A stretch of 64,000 nt of DNA from Thelonectria olida (GCA_020736575.1 JAGPYM010000022.1:124001-188000); one strand, 5' to 3'. Counted from the first letter of the stretch, positions 44,274 through 54,598 are shown. Numbers and translations: made by a program. Notes: a model not told the origin generated them from the sequence alone.

Positions 44274-45896
44274 CGCAGCGCGGTATGTTCTACTTGATTG
44301 TGTTGATATCCTGACAAACTCCTTGACCAGATTGTAAGGTGGGGTTTTGTGAGAGTTGTGGAGTACTCGAAAGGACATAAAGGCAAGAGATCGGGACGGA
44401 TGACAGCGATGAAGATGTTTATTTGTATTTGGCCTGGAGCTTGAAAACGCTTTCAAACGTGAATACCTCGGAGCAGTTTTGTACTTCCCTCTTGCTCAAT
44501 ATGGCTGAAAGTCTATAAATAACAAATAATAAGCTGTAGAGCAAGTTAGAATTACCAAAGCAAAAACTCGACACTGTGCTCGATTGTTCACAAGGAATCG
44601 AAATGAACGAAGCAAGAGCTTCTTGCAGCAGTGTTGGCGCACATACGATGGCGCGGTGTCGCCAATTGTCATATCCAATGAGATATTGCCACCGCTGCTA
44701 TGCTCCACTTTGCCCCAAAAGTCCATCAAAAAAGGGTTGGCGTTACATCTTCTTAGCCTTTATCAGGCACTGTAGCGTGGTGGTGCCTCGTAGAGGATCT
44801 AATCCTGGGTTCGGGGTTCCCGGGCGCCTTTGGGAGAGTCGGGATCGGAGACTTCGGAGGGTCCACATAAGTAGCGCCACATTTCCAAACTTTCACTTCG
44901 GTCTGCACAGAAACACCACACCCAGCAAATCTGAACGTATGTAAATGCAGTAGCCTTTCAGGCTAATTAGAATTTCGAGTCGTGTCCCAAAAGAAATTTA
45001 ACGCTGACAGATAAGGCATAAGAGGTCCCAATAGAGTTGCCAGTTCTACAAATAAGAAGTAGTTCTATGGCTTACAGTAGCTACAGCACAGTATGTCCAA
45101 ATTCTTTCGGCATGATAGCAGAGCGAATCCGAGACCTCCGAAACTTGGGAGGCTATAATGCGACCCTCCTAACGCACAGACCGTCAGGGTCGATGTCTGG
45201 CGAAGTCGACTCCGTGCTCTATAATAGACCTTCGAAAATCTCCCGTGTTACATTGCAAGCAGCACTCGACGCTGGCACCAAATGTTCTGAGTGGCTTGCA
45301 CCATCGGCCGTCAGGGTATATAAGGAAAGGTGTTAGATTACGTTAAATCCCCTCCAAGATAGTCGGAAACTCTGACGGAGGTTTCGGAACCATATGTACG
45401 TATTAGCATCAGGACCTTGCGTCGACAGACTGGTCTATCATCTGCGCTTGCCTCCGGTCCACGCAGATCACATTGGCCACTCCTCTTTGTGTTCCTTCCC
45501 TTGGTATTTCACTGAAGTGATGTTGTGCCGTATACACCGAGAGTTTACTGGGTTATTAGAGCACTCACTCCGCCCAAACGGCTCCTGCATCAGCCAATAT
45601 GGGCCACTTAATTCGACTGGAACGGGACCAACGAACTGCAACATTACCAACCGTTTAGTCTCGTAACTTTGTCGGCTACTTCGGGCCCAATCAGGGTTCA
45701 TTCATGTAAGGATCCATAACATCACTGTAATTTCTGGTCAATACTAATGACGCATGTGGCCATTTCCTACGTTATTTACAATATATAAACTCCCATGTGT
45801 CGTAGTTTGATTCCAGTTACAGACCTCACAACATCAGACCTATAAACTTGCTGTTCATACACCCACCTTACAGTCTCTCAAATTGTGCTGTCGAAA
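44274..45896. other. Intergenic, no gene recognised
   Basis: 1.6 kb upstream of the MFS gene with only short frames. The last 100 bases include a TATATAAA near 45782 suited to the MFS promoter. Confidence 0.5.
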
Positions 45897-47807
45897 ATGA
45901 CGACCGACAACTCTAACCATAGCGACCAGAAATGGGCTCCGACAACACGAGAGACTTTGGTCATATTGATGTTAGCATTCATATCATTCTTTGTTGCTCT
46001 CAACTCATGCATGATCACTACTTCATTACCTGTGAGAGTACCAAGATAAACCAGCCGAGACTTGGGCACTCATACTGTTTAGGCAATCATTGCTGGCCTC
46101 GATTTTACTTCTGTACAAGGATTTTGGGTGGGCACTTCCTATCTGCTGAGCTGTGCAGTGTCGATGCAGTTTATCTCTGAGACCAGTGAGATCTTCGGAC
46201 GAGCTATATGTCTCATGTTTTCTCTTGTATCCTTCACTGTCGGCACCGTTTCCTGCTGCCTGGCCCAGACTATAACTCCCATGCTCGTCGGAAGATCACT
46301 TCAAGGAGTGGGCGGAGCCGGGATTATGTCTCTCAGCTCTCTCGTGCTAACCGACATGGTACCACTCCTTTACCGTCCAAAATGGTATGGCATTATGTAA
46401 GTGTTACCGCCCCCGAGCATTCCCGTCACTTACATTCAAAAGCCTTGGGACTTGGGCTGTGGGAAACTGTATTGGTCCCCTCTTGGGTGGCGTGATTGCA
46501 CAGAGCACCACATGGCGTTGGGTATTCTATGCCGTGTGCCCGCTCTGCGCTCTTAGCCTCGTAATCACACCATTGCTTCTCACACTCAAGCCTCCTAAGG
46601 CATCAGTCAAGGAACGGCTAAAGAATTTCGACTGGCTGGGCTCAGCACTTTTGGCTCTCTCAGCCGTTCTTTTTCTGACTGCTATCTCCTGGGGTGGCGT
46701 TCAGTTTGCTTGGGATACAGCAGCCACCTCAGTCCCCTTGTGTCTTGGCTCCACGGGGCTGATCTGGACTTGTGTCTACGAGAAAAAGTTTGCCAAGAAT
46801 CCCCTGCTTCGCTGTAATTTGTTCCAAGGTCGAAGTCAACTAGCAATATACACTTGTGGCCTGATTCAGGGCCTCGTTGTGAGTTATCCCAAGCATGCCT
46901 AATAGTCCTCTCTAACGGCCACCAGTTATACACCCAGCTTTATTATATTCCCATCTATTTCATGTCCGTCAAAGAGTACTCGCCCATTCAAACGGGCATC
47001 GCTACTCTTCCGATAATGGTGATATCAGTACCGGTTTCTGTCATTACCGGTGCCCTGGTTACTAAAACCAACGGCTTCCGCCCGTCGATCTGGTCTGGCT
47101 GGACTTTTCTCACAGCAGGGTGCGGACTGACCTTGGTATTCGATATGGATACTTCGAAGGCTGTGTGCGTAGTCACTCTAGTCTTGATAGGTCTCGGTCA
47201 CGGTGCCATTCTCAATGCTCAAAACTCCGCTTCGCAAGCGATGTGCAAGCTTGGCGACGAGTCCTTTGCCGCTGGCATGTACGCTTTCTTACGGACGTTT
47301 GGCTATGCCCTTGGCGTCGGTATCGGCGGCTCGGCGTTTCAGAATGCTATGAGCCTCAAGTTGAAGCACGAAGGCCTTCCTGTACATATCGCGCAGGACA
47401 GTGAAGCCTTTCTGAGCCAGCTGGGCCAACTGCCGGACAACTCGTTCAAACGACATCTCTTAACAGCATATGTTGCTGGTTTTAGAGGAGTTTCCAGCTT
47501 GTTGGTAGCCTTCTCTGGACTCGCGCTCGTATTGAGTCTCCTTATCAAAGGGGTCAGCATGACTAAAACTATCCCGCGCGGTCGTGCTGTTGAAAGGGGT
47601 ACAATTGTGGAGAGATTAAGCCACCGCGTATCTCAGCATCAAAGCACGGATAGTTCGATCAAGGCCTGGCAAGTTGGCGATTCTGGCACGGGGACTCCTA
47701 GCACACCCCAAAGCTATCAGCATGATTCATTACAGGACTATTGCCTTAGTGATGGCGACTTATCAGTACGACGATCAGGCCGACCACAATGGCACTTGAG
47801 TAACTAG
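45897..47807 (+). CDS. MFS multidrug-type transporter, 588 aa
   Basis: Proton-driven efflux pump of the major facilitator superfamily (drug:H+ antiporter type) in the plasma membrane. Exons 45897-46031, 46083-46396, 46443-46878 and 46926-47807 join in frame over GT-AG introns of 46-51 nt. Motifs include a polar N-terminus, MLAFISFFVALNSCMITTSL in TM1, QGFWVGTSYLL, LVGRSLQGVGGAGIMSLSS (TM4 region), GPLLGGVIAQ (antiporter motif C) and TTWRWVFY, then a 14-span-like second half. Residues about 510-588 form a Ser/Thr-rich cytosolic tail. Such genes are often in secondary-metabolite clusters, but no biosynthetic enzyme is visible nearby, so the substrate is unknown. Confidence 0.9.
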
Positions 47808-47914
47808 AGATATATGTTGCAAACAAGTACTCTGGAGTAATCATGATCAGAGACGGAGGAAGCAACATGATCAAACTAAAGAGGGAAAGCCACAAGACTA
47901 AGGAAGCTGAATAA

Positions 47915-48060
47915 CAGCGCTGCCCACCAATCGAATCCAGTCAAACAAACTGTTAAAAAAATTGGTTCAAACCAAACAACCACGGAATCCCGGATCTGAT
48001 ACGTGATATAGCGTGGAGGTCTAACGGGCCCAGGCTAATCAGTGTGTGCTTGTAGCCTAC
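47915..48060 (+). repeat. hAT 5' terminal/subterminal region (solo copy 2)
   Basis: CAGCGCTGCCCA starts at 47915, followed in order by CAAACAAACT, AATCCCGGATCTGA and TGTGCTTGTAGCCTACCCGG, the same blocks as at 10124-10300. No transposase follows; sequence from a dead coiled-coil paralogue begins within 150 bases. Confidence 0.65.
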
Positions 48061-48179
48061 CCGGACTTTTTCGCAGGCCACGACAGCGTGGTAGCAGGCA
48101 AAGCAATGAGGTATTTGGAGATGTTGACTTCTTTGCTACTGCTGCCCCCGACACCAGCCAGGCTCTCACAGCTCTAAGG

Positions 48180-48662
48180 CTACCTCTGTTCAAGGGCTCC
48201 AGGGCTCCCTTCAGCCGGACCGCACAGCCCAGAGGAGAGTTCCTTGTTCCTGTTCCAGCTGCTCCAAATGCAGCAACGGCGCTCTAACTCGTGTCGTGCG
48301 GTATTAGATTCGCTAAGAGCAGTGCCACCCACCTGGAGGGAATGCGCCACAAGCCAAAGATTGCAGTCCACTGTGTAGGTTCGCATTTTCTGGCCGACCG
48401 ACCTGTAGCGCAGCCGCATGTACCTGCCTTATCTCGTCAGCCGAATGCTCGTCGCCGAGGAAACGCCGTCTATAGTATGCTCAAGTTGCCCCGGATCCTC
48501 CACTCTATCAATAGATAGAATGCCTGTACACTCTGAATGTATCCAAGTTTGGGACTTCTTCCCCCAGCGCCCACGACGCTTAGAGCAGTTAGAGCCACTG
48601 CCCTCAGATTCTGTACTTGAATGCTCAGAGGACCTACCGGAGGCGGCCGTCGCTCCATTCAC
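48180..48662 (-). pseudogene. Decayed coiled-coil paralogue (family member C)
   Basis: Minus-strand frames resemble the 159-aa protein: VEDPGQLEHT before the splice site, the same SIRLTR intron-region sequence after it, and CNLWLVAHSLQVGGTALSES then TARHELERR in the module. The GTAGGTG donor of the live copy reads ATAGACG here, and ATGAGTCAG at the exon-2 start reads ATAAGGCAG. The module breaks off after ELERR. The donor G-to-A change, start loss and frame breaks show it is dead. Confidence 0.65.
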
Positions 48663-49152
48663 TTCGCCCCTGTTCTCCTCGCCTAATACATTAGCGGCAC
48701 AAGCCAGTCTCTCACATTACCTTCCGCCTGCACTGCTGGCATATATGAATCTTGCGCAGCTTGCACTCCAATATAAGGGGAAAAGATGCCATAGTGTTCG
48801 CAGTAAATTCAGGCCATAAATGAAGTATTCGAGGTGACTTCTAAAAATCATGCTTACAGTTGGACTTAGAAGTAAGAGGACTTGAGCCCCCTAACCTAGA
48901 TTTATATTACCACCATGAACAACTTGTGACTACCAGCACTATTACCACTGCCAACATCGACATCATCACTACCAACTTCAAACCTCTTTTCAGCAAACGT
49001 TCGTTTTACTCTAAGTGATCCGAGAACCTTGGCGGGAACACCTGTTTTAAGTAACTCGTAAAACGGTAGTTCATGAAATGTAACGACAGGCACTGTGCTG
49101 TACCAGCCGGCAACGGCATGATGGTTGGCAAAAGGGAAACTTGATGTATAAT
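48663..49152. other. Intergenic, no gene recognised
   Basis: Upstream flank of the dead paralogue and 3' region of the Cdc25-like gene. Short frames only. Confidence 0.45.
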
Positions 49153-49851
49153 TTAATAATCACAATTCCGTCCGTATTTCAGCTCCATCTCAGTCTCTTG
49201 TCCTCGTTGCCTGATATTTTTATTGTTTAGTCGTAATGGAGGTATAGAATTGCTTTCGGGTGACCAAGCGGAACGCGATGATCTCTTCCTGCCTTTGAGC
49301 CGATCGAGTCTCTGTCGTAGGCCGGTCGTCCAGTACTGCCCGTCGGCCATCCGAATATAGCCTCGAGGGGAACACCAGGCGGGGTAGCTGGCAAAGAAGT
49401 CTCGATAGCCCCCATCCAAAATGTAGATGTTCTCGTAGAGGAGATTAGGGTAGCAGTCAATATTGAGGCGTCTGTCGTAGTCTCGAACAACACCTGCTAT
49501 TCTGGGCGCGCGACAAACAGAGTATTCGCAGTGAAAGATAAGGGTCGCACCGCCCTCGGGACTCCCAAACAACCACTCAGTAAGCCGAGCATCGTCATCG
49601 TAATTGAGTGCTTGGTCGATATGGCCGCCATTGTACTCGTGCTGGAACCGACAATCGATAATACGTATCTGGCTAAAGAGGGTGCCGTACGACCCATTCA
49701 AAACGCCCACAAGAGTTTCCTTTGTGATTCGAGGGATGATCTCGTTAGGTTTGGTGAAGTGAGGTAAGATTGGGTCGTGAGTTTCTGCTTTGTCCGGCAT
49801 GCGCCGGATGGTTTCACCTTTCTCGATGTTGCCTTGTGATTCGTCGCCCAT
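49153..49851 (-). CDS. Small Cdc25-like (rhodanese-fold) phosphatase, 232 aa
   Basis: Single-exon frame from an ATG at 49851. The protein has the core order of the Cdc25 M-phase inducer phosphatase: PRITKETLVGVLNG, IIDCRFQHEYNGGHIDQALN (family: IIDCRxxYEYxGGHIxGAxN), the active-site loop HCEYSVCRAPRIA (Cys108, Arg114; HCx5R), and YILDGGYRDFF. Cdc25 removes inhibitory phosphates from cyclin-dependent kinase. Here the long regulatory N-terminus of true Cdc25 is absent, so this is probably an accessory paralogue, not the housekeeping gene. Catalytic Cys and Arg are present, so activity is plausible. The C-terminal 60 residues are basic and Ser-rich. Confidence 0.8.
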   Translation of the reverse strand: MGDESQGNIEKGETIRRMPDKAETHDPILPHFTKPNEIIPRITKETLVGVLNGSYGTLFSQIRIIDCRFQHEYNGGHIDQALNYDDDARLTEWLFGSPEGGATLIFHCEYSVCRAPRIAGVVRDYDRRLNIDCYPNLLYENIYILDGGYRDFFASYPAWCSPRGYIRMADGQYWTTGLRQRLDRLKGRKRSSRSAWSPESNSIPPLRLNNKNIRQRGQETEMELKYGRNCDY

Positions 49852-50550
49852 CGTGTATCGCGCGAGCTTGGTAACTATAGTATATTATACCACGGTGCTT
49901 CGTAGCACTGTTCAGGATCGGAGGACCACTGTTGAAACACAATAATAGATTTCAAGGTTTCTTTTGTTGTCTATGCGTTTCGAGAACTGAGTTACAAAAA
50001 GAACACCCAGTTATACATATGGAGTGGTGGTTCAATGGCACAATAAATGCCCTCCTTACACACAACAGGGTGTAAGGGAGCGGGTCACCTGATCTCCACG
50101 AACACAAAGGATTTCATTTAAGAGAAGGTAACTAACTATACGGCCCTCACGGCACTCACGGCCCCACAGCCGACTAATACACATACATACATACATACAT
50201 AGAGCAGTATGTATGTGTCAAAAGAATTCGACTGAAAGTTTAAGAGAATGGTACTGTACATACAACTCATGTAGCCCTCCATTGTCCCTCAATCCAGCCT
50301 GTCCAATTCCGATGCCTCCGGATCCGCCCCGAAACCCCCGAATCCAGGACCTGATCCCCATGGGATCATAGCACATATACCGCCTAAAAACACTCTCAAA
50401 TAGTACCTGACTTAAACTGGCTGTTCCTCTACGGATTGAGATGCGCCTGTATTATGTGTATGCTTGGGAAGCCAATAGCTCCTTGCGCTGGACTGCATGA
50501 CGCCTAGAACATCCATCCCAGTGCCTCCTGGTTGGAAAAGTACCGTACAA

Positions 50551-50616
50551 GTCGGGGGTCGCGGCCCCGCGTTGGCCCCCGTCGCTTCCATGGCCGGGCG
50601 GGGCCGTAGCGCCCGA
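50551..50616. repeat. GC-rich foldback
   Basis: Left arm GTCGGGGGTCGCGGCCCCGC (50551-50570) pairs imperfectly with GCGGGGCCGTAGCGCCCGA (50598-50616). This is the same core as near 41.3, 42.9, 51.0 and 52.2 kb. Confidence 0.75.
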
Positions 50617-50952
50617 AAGTTAGTTGGCTAGTGTTTGAATTGTATTGAACTATCGTAAAAAGCTGTCCGCTCCGGGTGATTTGCTGGCACACAGGAATGG
50701 CAAAAACACAGTTTTCCCATAATTTTAGTAGTTTAAAGACCCAATGCTTCCACAGTGACCAAAATCAAGCTTTTCTAGCCTTTGAAGAAAAGAATGGAAA
50801 GCTAACATCTAGATTGATATATATGAAGCCGGCCCTGGAGCCGGGCTCCGACTCCTCTCTCACACACCTCCACAAGCGGGACTGCTTTTTCCAGCTTGAG
50901 AGTGTCGAAGATGTTAAAAGCTACGCAACCTCAAAATGCAACCTGGTTGAAA

Positions 50953-51055
50953 GCCGAGACCCCCGAGAGTCAGCTGTACCAACTATTGCGGGGGATGAGG
51001 TGGATTGGCGGGCCCGGGTAGTACCTTTTCTTAAGCCCATGCCTGCCGAGACCTT
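50953..51055 (+). repeat. Dispersed repeat (copy near 51 kb)
   Basis: Begins GCCGAGACCCCCGAGAG and matches 42907-43010 in order: GTCAGCTGTACCAACTATTG here against GTTAGCTATACTAATTATTG there, then a shared TAAGCCYRTGCCT block. Most of the early differences are transitions. Confidence 0.55.
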
Positions 51056-51306
51056 GTTCTGCTTATGTAATTGTAAGTTCCGGAACCTCCGTAACTCGAG
51101 CCCCAACTCCTAGAGTTGGGGCTTATCAGCTCTTCCTCCCTCTCTAGACCACTTCGTCGTTGTGAATTAGATAGTGGGGTCCCGTTCAACAGCCAGGAAC
51201 TTGCGTTCAGTAACATGTGCGCCAGAAAAGCCTGGAAAGACACATAAGTGCAAAATCCGTCTCTTCTTCTCGATTCCTTCAAAGATATCTAGGCAAACCG
51301 TCCGAT

Positions 51307-51990
51307 ATGTCGACCTCTAGCTCGATTATTAGTGCACAAGGCGAGCGTCTTTTCCCCCTCCACCCAATGCGAAATGGTTCTGACTTTATCAAGCAACATC
51401 CCGAAGCGGATCAGTTGAAGCTACACGCGAGCCGACATCAGCTCAGGCTTTCTTAACAGCACCGACACATATAGATTCCGATCCCAAGAGTCGCAAAGAT
51501 AGCGAAAACGCCACTTACTACCGCCGTTTCTCCCAAAATGGTGACCAGCCAAATTCGCCTGCATCCGTGACAACTATAGGAAGCGCAGGCAATGACGATA
51601 TAATGGGCGAATATAAAGCGAGTGAAGGAGAGACGGCCGAAGAAGTAGACAAATGCCACGTTCAAAATGTTAAGCCAAAGGAACATATATCGATCTGGCA
51701 GGAATTGTGCAAGGCACTGGGACTAGGCCCTCGCGAATCTTTAGCTGATATCAAAGGATCTGCAACCAAATCTATAAAAGAGGATGAATCTAGAGAAGAA
51801 TGAATTACTTTCATCAGCGCCCTCATATCAATGCTAGTGACATTTTTCATCGGCAGACTACGATATCTTGCTGACAGGAGGGCCTCCGAACGAGAGTCTC
51901 TCCAGGGCGCATACTTAAGGACCTTCACGGTCGGTCAGGGAAGTGTTCTCTACTGCAGCCTGAAATTGCCTCTAGAAGCTGGGCAAAAAA
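51307..51990 (+). pseudogene. Possible broken or unresolved gene
   Basis: From the ATG at 51307 one frame reads a Ser-rich start to 51456. An overlapping frame reads hydrophilic protein-like sequence to 51803 (YYRRFSQNGDQPNSP, HISIWQELCKALGLGP). A third carries a possible membrane span (ISALISMLVTFFIGRL) to about 51990. No splice pair joining them was found, so this could be a frameshifted gene or chance. Confidence 0.25.
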
Positions 51991-52544
51991 GTCTCATATA
52001 AACTGAAAGGGAAAAAAATTAACAACAGGGCTGTTTTTGAGAGCTGTTGGAGCTATTATTATTGAGGCTATTAGGATGTGCATTTGATTTTGCGGTTCTG
52101 GTTATTGCACTTCGGCGGACCTGAGCTAATACGCGATCGTATCTGGCCTCCCACACAAGCGGAATGGGGCCGAGACGCCCGAAGATGAGCAAGGCGCGAT
52201 GAGCTTTGAGCAGAGTGAGATCGTCTTTTGGAAGGGTATAGCTTTCGTTCGGGGGTCTCGGTCCCAACTTGCCATAATCGGAGATCCTGGACTCACTTTC
52301 TGTAAATCTTGGTATACGAGCTCTTAAACAAGTTGGGCTGCCGTAGCCTTAGTTCGCGAAGAATCAGAGAATCCCCTCCCCCCTCTCCTCTAGCCGAGTG
52401 ACCTGAGACGAATTATTCTCGATTCAGATCCCCACAGGTTCAAACCAGCCTCCAACGCTGACAGTTCTATTTGCACTAACAAAACAACAAGCCAGCTTTA
52501 CAGCTTGACGAAATCGTCACCCGCAACCGCAAGGAAGACAAACC
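51991..52544. other. Intergenic with GC-rich inverted repeat
   Basis: GGGGCCGAGACGCCCGAA (52166-52183) and TTCGGGGGTCTCGGTCCC (52248-52265) face each other across 64 bases. The remainder is the presumed promoter of the gene at 52545. Confidence 0.5.
52166..52265. repeat. Foldback element with 18-bp imperfect arms
   Basis: Arms at 52166-52183 and 52248-52265 are reverse complements except for two mismatches, with a 64-base loop. This is the clearest inverted arrangement of the repeat core seen in 41-52 kb. Confidence 0.75.
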
Positions 52545-53825
52545 ATGGCCGATGCAGATGAACATACGATCCCTCGATACTCCAAGAGGAAACGTACCTC
52601 GTTACTCAGAAACTTGAGCGAGAATGCATCTCAGGTTCTAAAGAATGCCGATGACAGGCGGGATACTCAAGATGCTGTGAACAAACCCGACCGGAATAAT
52701 ATGAGCGCTGTTAAAGGAGTCATCCTTGGGTATTGGAGAGACTCCTCTGGGCCTGATGAGAGCACCAAACATGCAGTTACTGGCTTCATCGATGTTCGGG
52801 GTATCTTGCGATTTCACCTTCAACCTAGCAATACGGTAGGCGAGACGATACCTAGTGAGTATCCTCTACCACCCGGTCCTGGTGGAAGATGGATCCGTTT
52901 TGATCGCGTGGTGTTTTTCGAACACCTCGTCGGTCTGGTCCACAATGAAATTAAGGAGTATGTCAGAATGCAATCGGATCAGCAGTGCAAGGGGGGAGAG
53001 AAAGCAGCTGTCGAGGAGGCCATTCGTCGCGCCAAGTTGAATCCCGCCAATAATAAGAATTTGAAACCGCCACTCGTTGCCTATGGCCTTGAGATACCAA
53101 ACTGGGTTTCTACTTCTAATTCACCTGATGCGAAGCGGAGAAAATTCAATGGTGGCTTCTCATCTATCAATCAGACCCCTCAAGATCCGCCTGCTCCCCT
53201 CCCTCCTCCATCTCTTCGAACTCATGTTGACCCGCCCCTGGGAACTACCATTGCCCACAAACAGTCTGCCAAGTCCATCAATCAATCTCCCCGACCTGGT
53301 TTTAGAGGCCATGAACGGCGGCGACGGAGTCGCCGTGTTGGGGCCAGAACGGCGGAAAGCCGCTCTCTTCGACAATCGCCTAAAGTCAAGCTTCCCCCTC
53401 CCGTGAACCCGATACAGACTGCCGATACTTTTGGGAAAATCAACTCTCCATCTCATTGCGAAATAGCCCAGATCGAGGCTGCTCAGGTTCGAGCCAACCG
53501 GCACGCTTTGTACAGAGAATGTGCTGCCGCATCTGCCGCCGCTGCCGCCGCTGCCGCTGCCGCCGCAATCACCCCTGTTACCAAAGGCAGAGCACAATTT
53601 CATACACCAGAGGAGATGCAGCGCCTGAACAGGATCTGGCCTCGCCAAGACAGTATACGACTTGAAGCTGGTGCAGAAGATGCCAAGAATTATGGAGGCA
53701 TTCGGTACGAGCGGAAGTCCAATGGGCCATTCATCGGAAAGTTTGTCTCACAAGGCACCATCCTTAACATAGATGATGAGGATTATATCGAGTATCGCAT
53801 TCTCACCAAGCCATCATTCTATTAG
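52545..53825 (+). CDS. Hypothetical nuclear-type protein with poly-alanine run, 426 aa
   Basis: Single-exon frame from the ATG in a good fungal context (ACCATGGCC). Basic N-terminus (RYSKRKRTSLLRN), then a conserved-looking block of about residues 55-145 (VKGVILGYWRDSSGP, TGFIDVRGILRFHLQP, GRWIRFDRVVFFEHLVGLV). A Pro-rich, disordered centre follows, a basic patch (GHERRRRSRRVGART), a run of 11 alanines at about residue 332-342, and a folded-looking tail (TILNIDDEDYIEYRILTKP). The family is not recognised, though the block at 55-145 looks like a real domain. Nuclear location is inferred from the basic clusters. Confidence 0.6.
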   Translation: MADADEHTIPRYSKRKRTSLLRNLSENASQVLKNADDRRDTQDAVNKPDRNNMSAVKGVILGYWRDSSGPDESTKHAVTGFIDVRGILRFHLQPSNTVGETIPSEYPLPPGPGGRWIRFDRVVFFEHLVGLVHNEIKEYVRMQSDQQCKGGEKAAVEEAIRRAKLNPANNKNLKPPLVAYGLEIPNWVSTSNSPDAKRRKFNGGFSSINQTPQDPPAPLPPPSLRTHVDPPLGTTIAHKQSAKSINQSPRPGFRGHERRRRSRRVGARTAESRSLRQSPKVKLPPPVNPIQTADTFGKINSPSHCEIAQIEAAQVRANRHALYRECAAASAAAAAAAAAAAITPVTKGRAQFHTPEEMQRLNRIWPRQDSIRLEAGAEDAKNYGGIRYERKSNGPFIGKFVSQGTILNIDDEDYIEYRILTKPSFY

Positions 53826-54175
53826 ATGGGCATGGTCCCAATTATACGTTGCAGCAAAAAGGCCTGTTCTCGATTCGACGATTCTAGTTGAATATAATCA
53901 AATCAAATTTAGAGGCGGTCACTTGCATCAACCTTGAGAGTAGAAAGTAGTGGGGAGTAAGTGCGTGGCGTGATAGAATCAAGTCTACGACAGGGCCAGC
54001 GATGATGAAATCCTCCAATCGTAGAGCGATCTTTACATTGGCAGTGATGTCTCTCCCTTGAGACGAGCAAGACGTCAATCCTCCCGCTACGGGCATTCTA
54101 TGGATTTCTTGGCTTCCATTGGTTCAGCTGGCACATCCTGCCCCCGTCCTCGCTGGAAGGTAGCCTAATAGAGTA
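53826..54175. other. Convergent intergenic region
   Basis: 3' flank of the poly-alanine gene. Nothing was recognised. Confidence 0.45.
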
Positions 54176-54598
54176 TTATTGGAATAAGTAACTAAAATCA
54201 TCCTGGTCACTTAGCTCACGATCACCTTAATCTAAAGAGGGGAAACGTACATGTCCGTTGACCAGGAGTGGTATCTCGAGTGTGATGCTGCCGGACTCTA
54301 GCCTCTCGAGAAAGCTTTCGGAACGTGGTTGTGAGGACGGAGGACGCTTTAACCCCTTAGCCATCGTTTCCAAGCTTTCTAGCCTTTGGCTCAAAGACTG
54401 GGTTCCAATTCTTTGCCCACAAGTTACAGTCTTGTCTGGGCCAGCGGCTGGCATCTGTGGCCAGAAAGACGCATCATTATGGTTTGCTTCTATGCCGAGT
54501 GCTGGATCAATAGGAAGGTCGTGGTTTGAACTCATAGTGAAAGTGTCATATGAGGGGATGTCACATAGTGATAGGGTAGAGTTCATATCACTATTCAT
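54176..54598 (-). CDS. Doubtful hypothetical protein, 124 aa
   Basis: Minus-strand exons 54598-54251 and 54202-54176 join in phase 0 across a 48-nt GT-AG intron. Hydrophilic, Ser/Asn/Asp-rich, with a heptad-like SLSQRLESLETMAKGL and a short second half. It resembles the disordered end of a fungal regulator and may be the 3' part of a larger gene; no upstream exon was identified. An overlapping plus-strand frame of similar length weakens the call. Confidence 0.3.

Larger units (their letters stand above)
49852..51306. other. Repeat-rich stretch without supported gene
   Basis: Holds an ACAT microsatellite facing a TATGTATGTGT arm (50178-50218), a GC-rich foldback (50551-50616) and another copy of the dispersed repeat (50953-51055). 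A 145-aa frame crossing that repeat is considered accidental. Confidence 0.5.

Noticed and set aside
44800..44830. GGGTTCGGGGTTCCC resembling a tRNA B box
   Set aside because: It is part of a GC-rich dyad; no A box, anticodon arm or acceptor stem lies upstream.
50676..51113. 145-aa plus-strand open frame
   Set aside because: It runs through the dispersed repeat copy at 50953-51055 and has no protein-like conservation; likely accidental.
52390..52470. tRNA-like A- and B-box sequences (TAGCCGAGTGACC and GGTTCAAACC)
   Set aside because: The sequences flanking the T-loop-like motif do not pair and no acceptor stem can be drawn, so it is not a functional tRNA.
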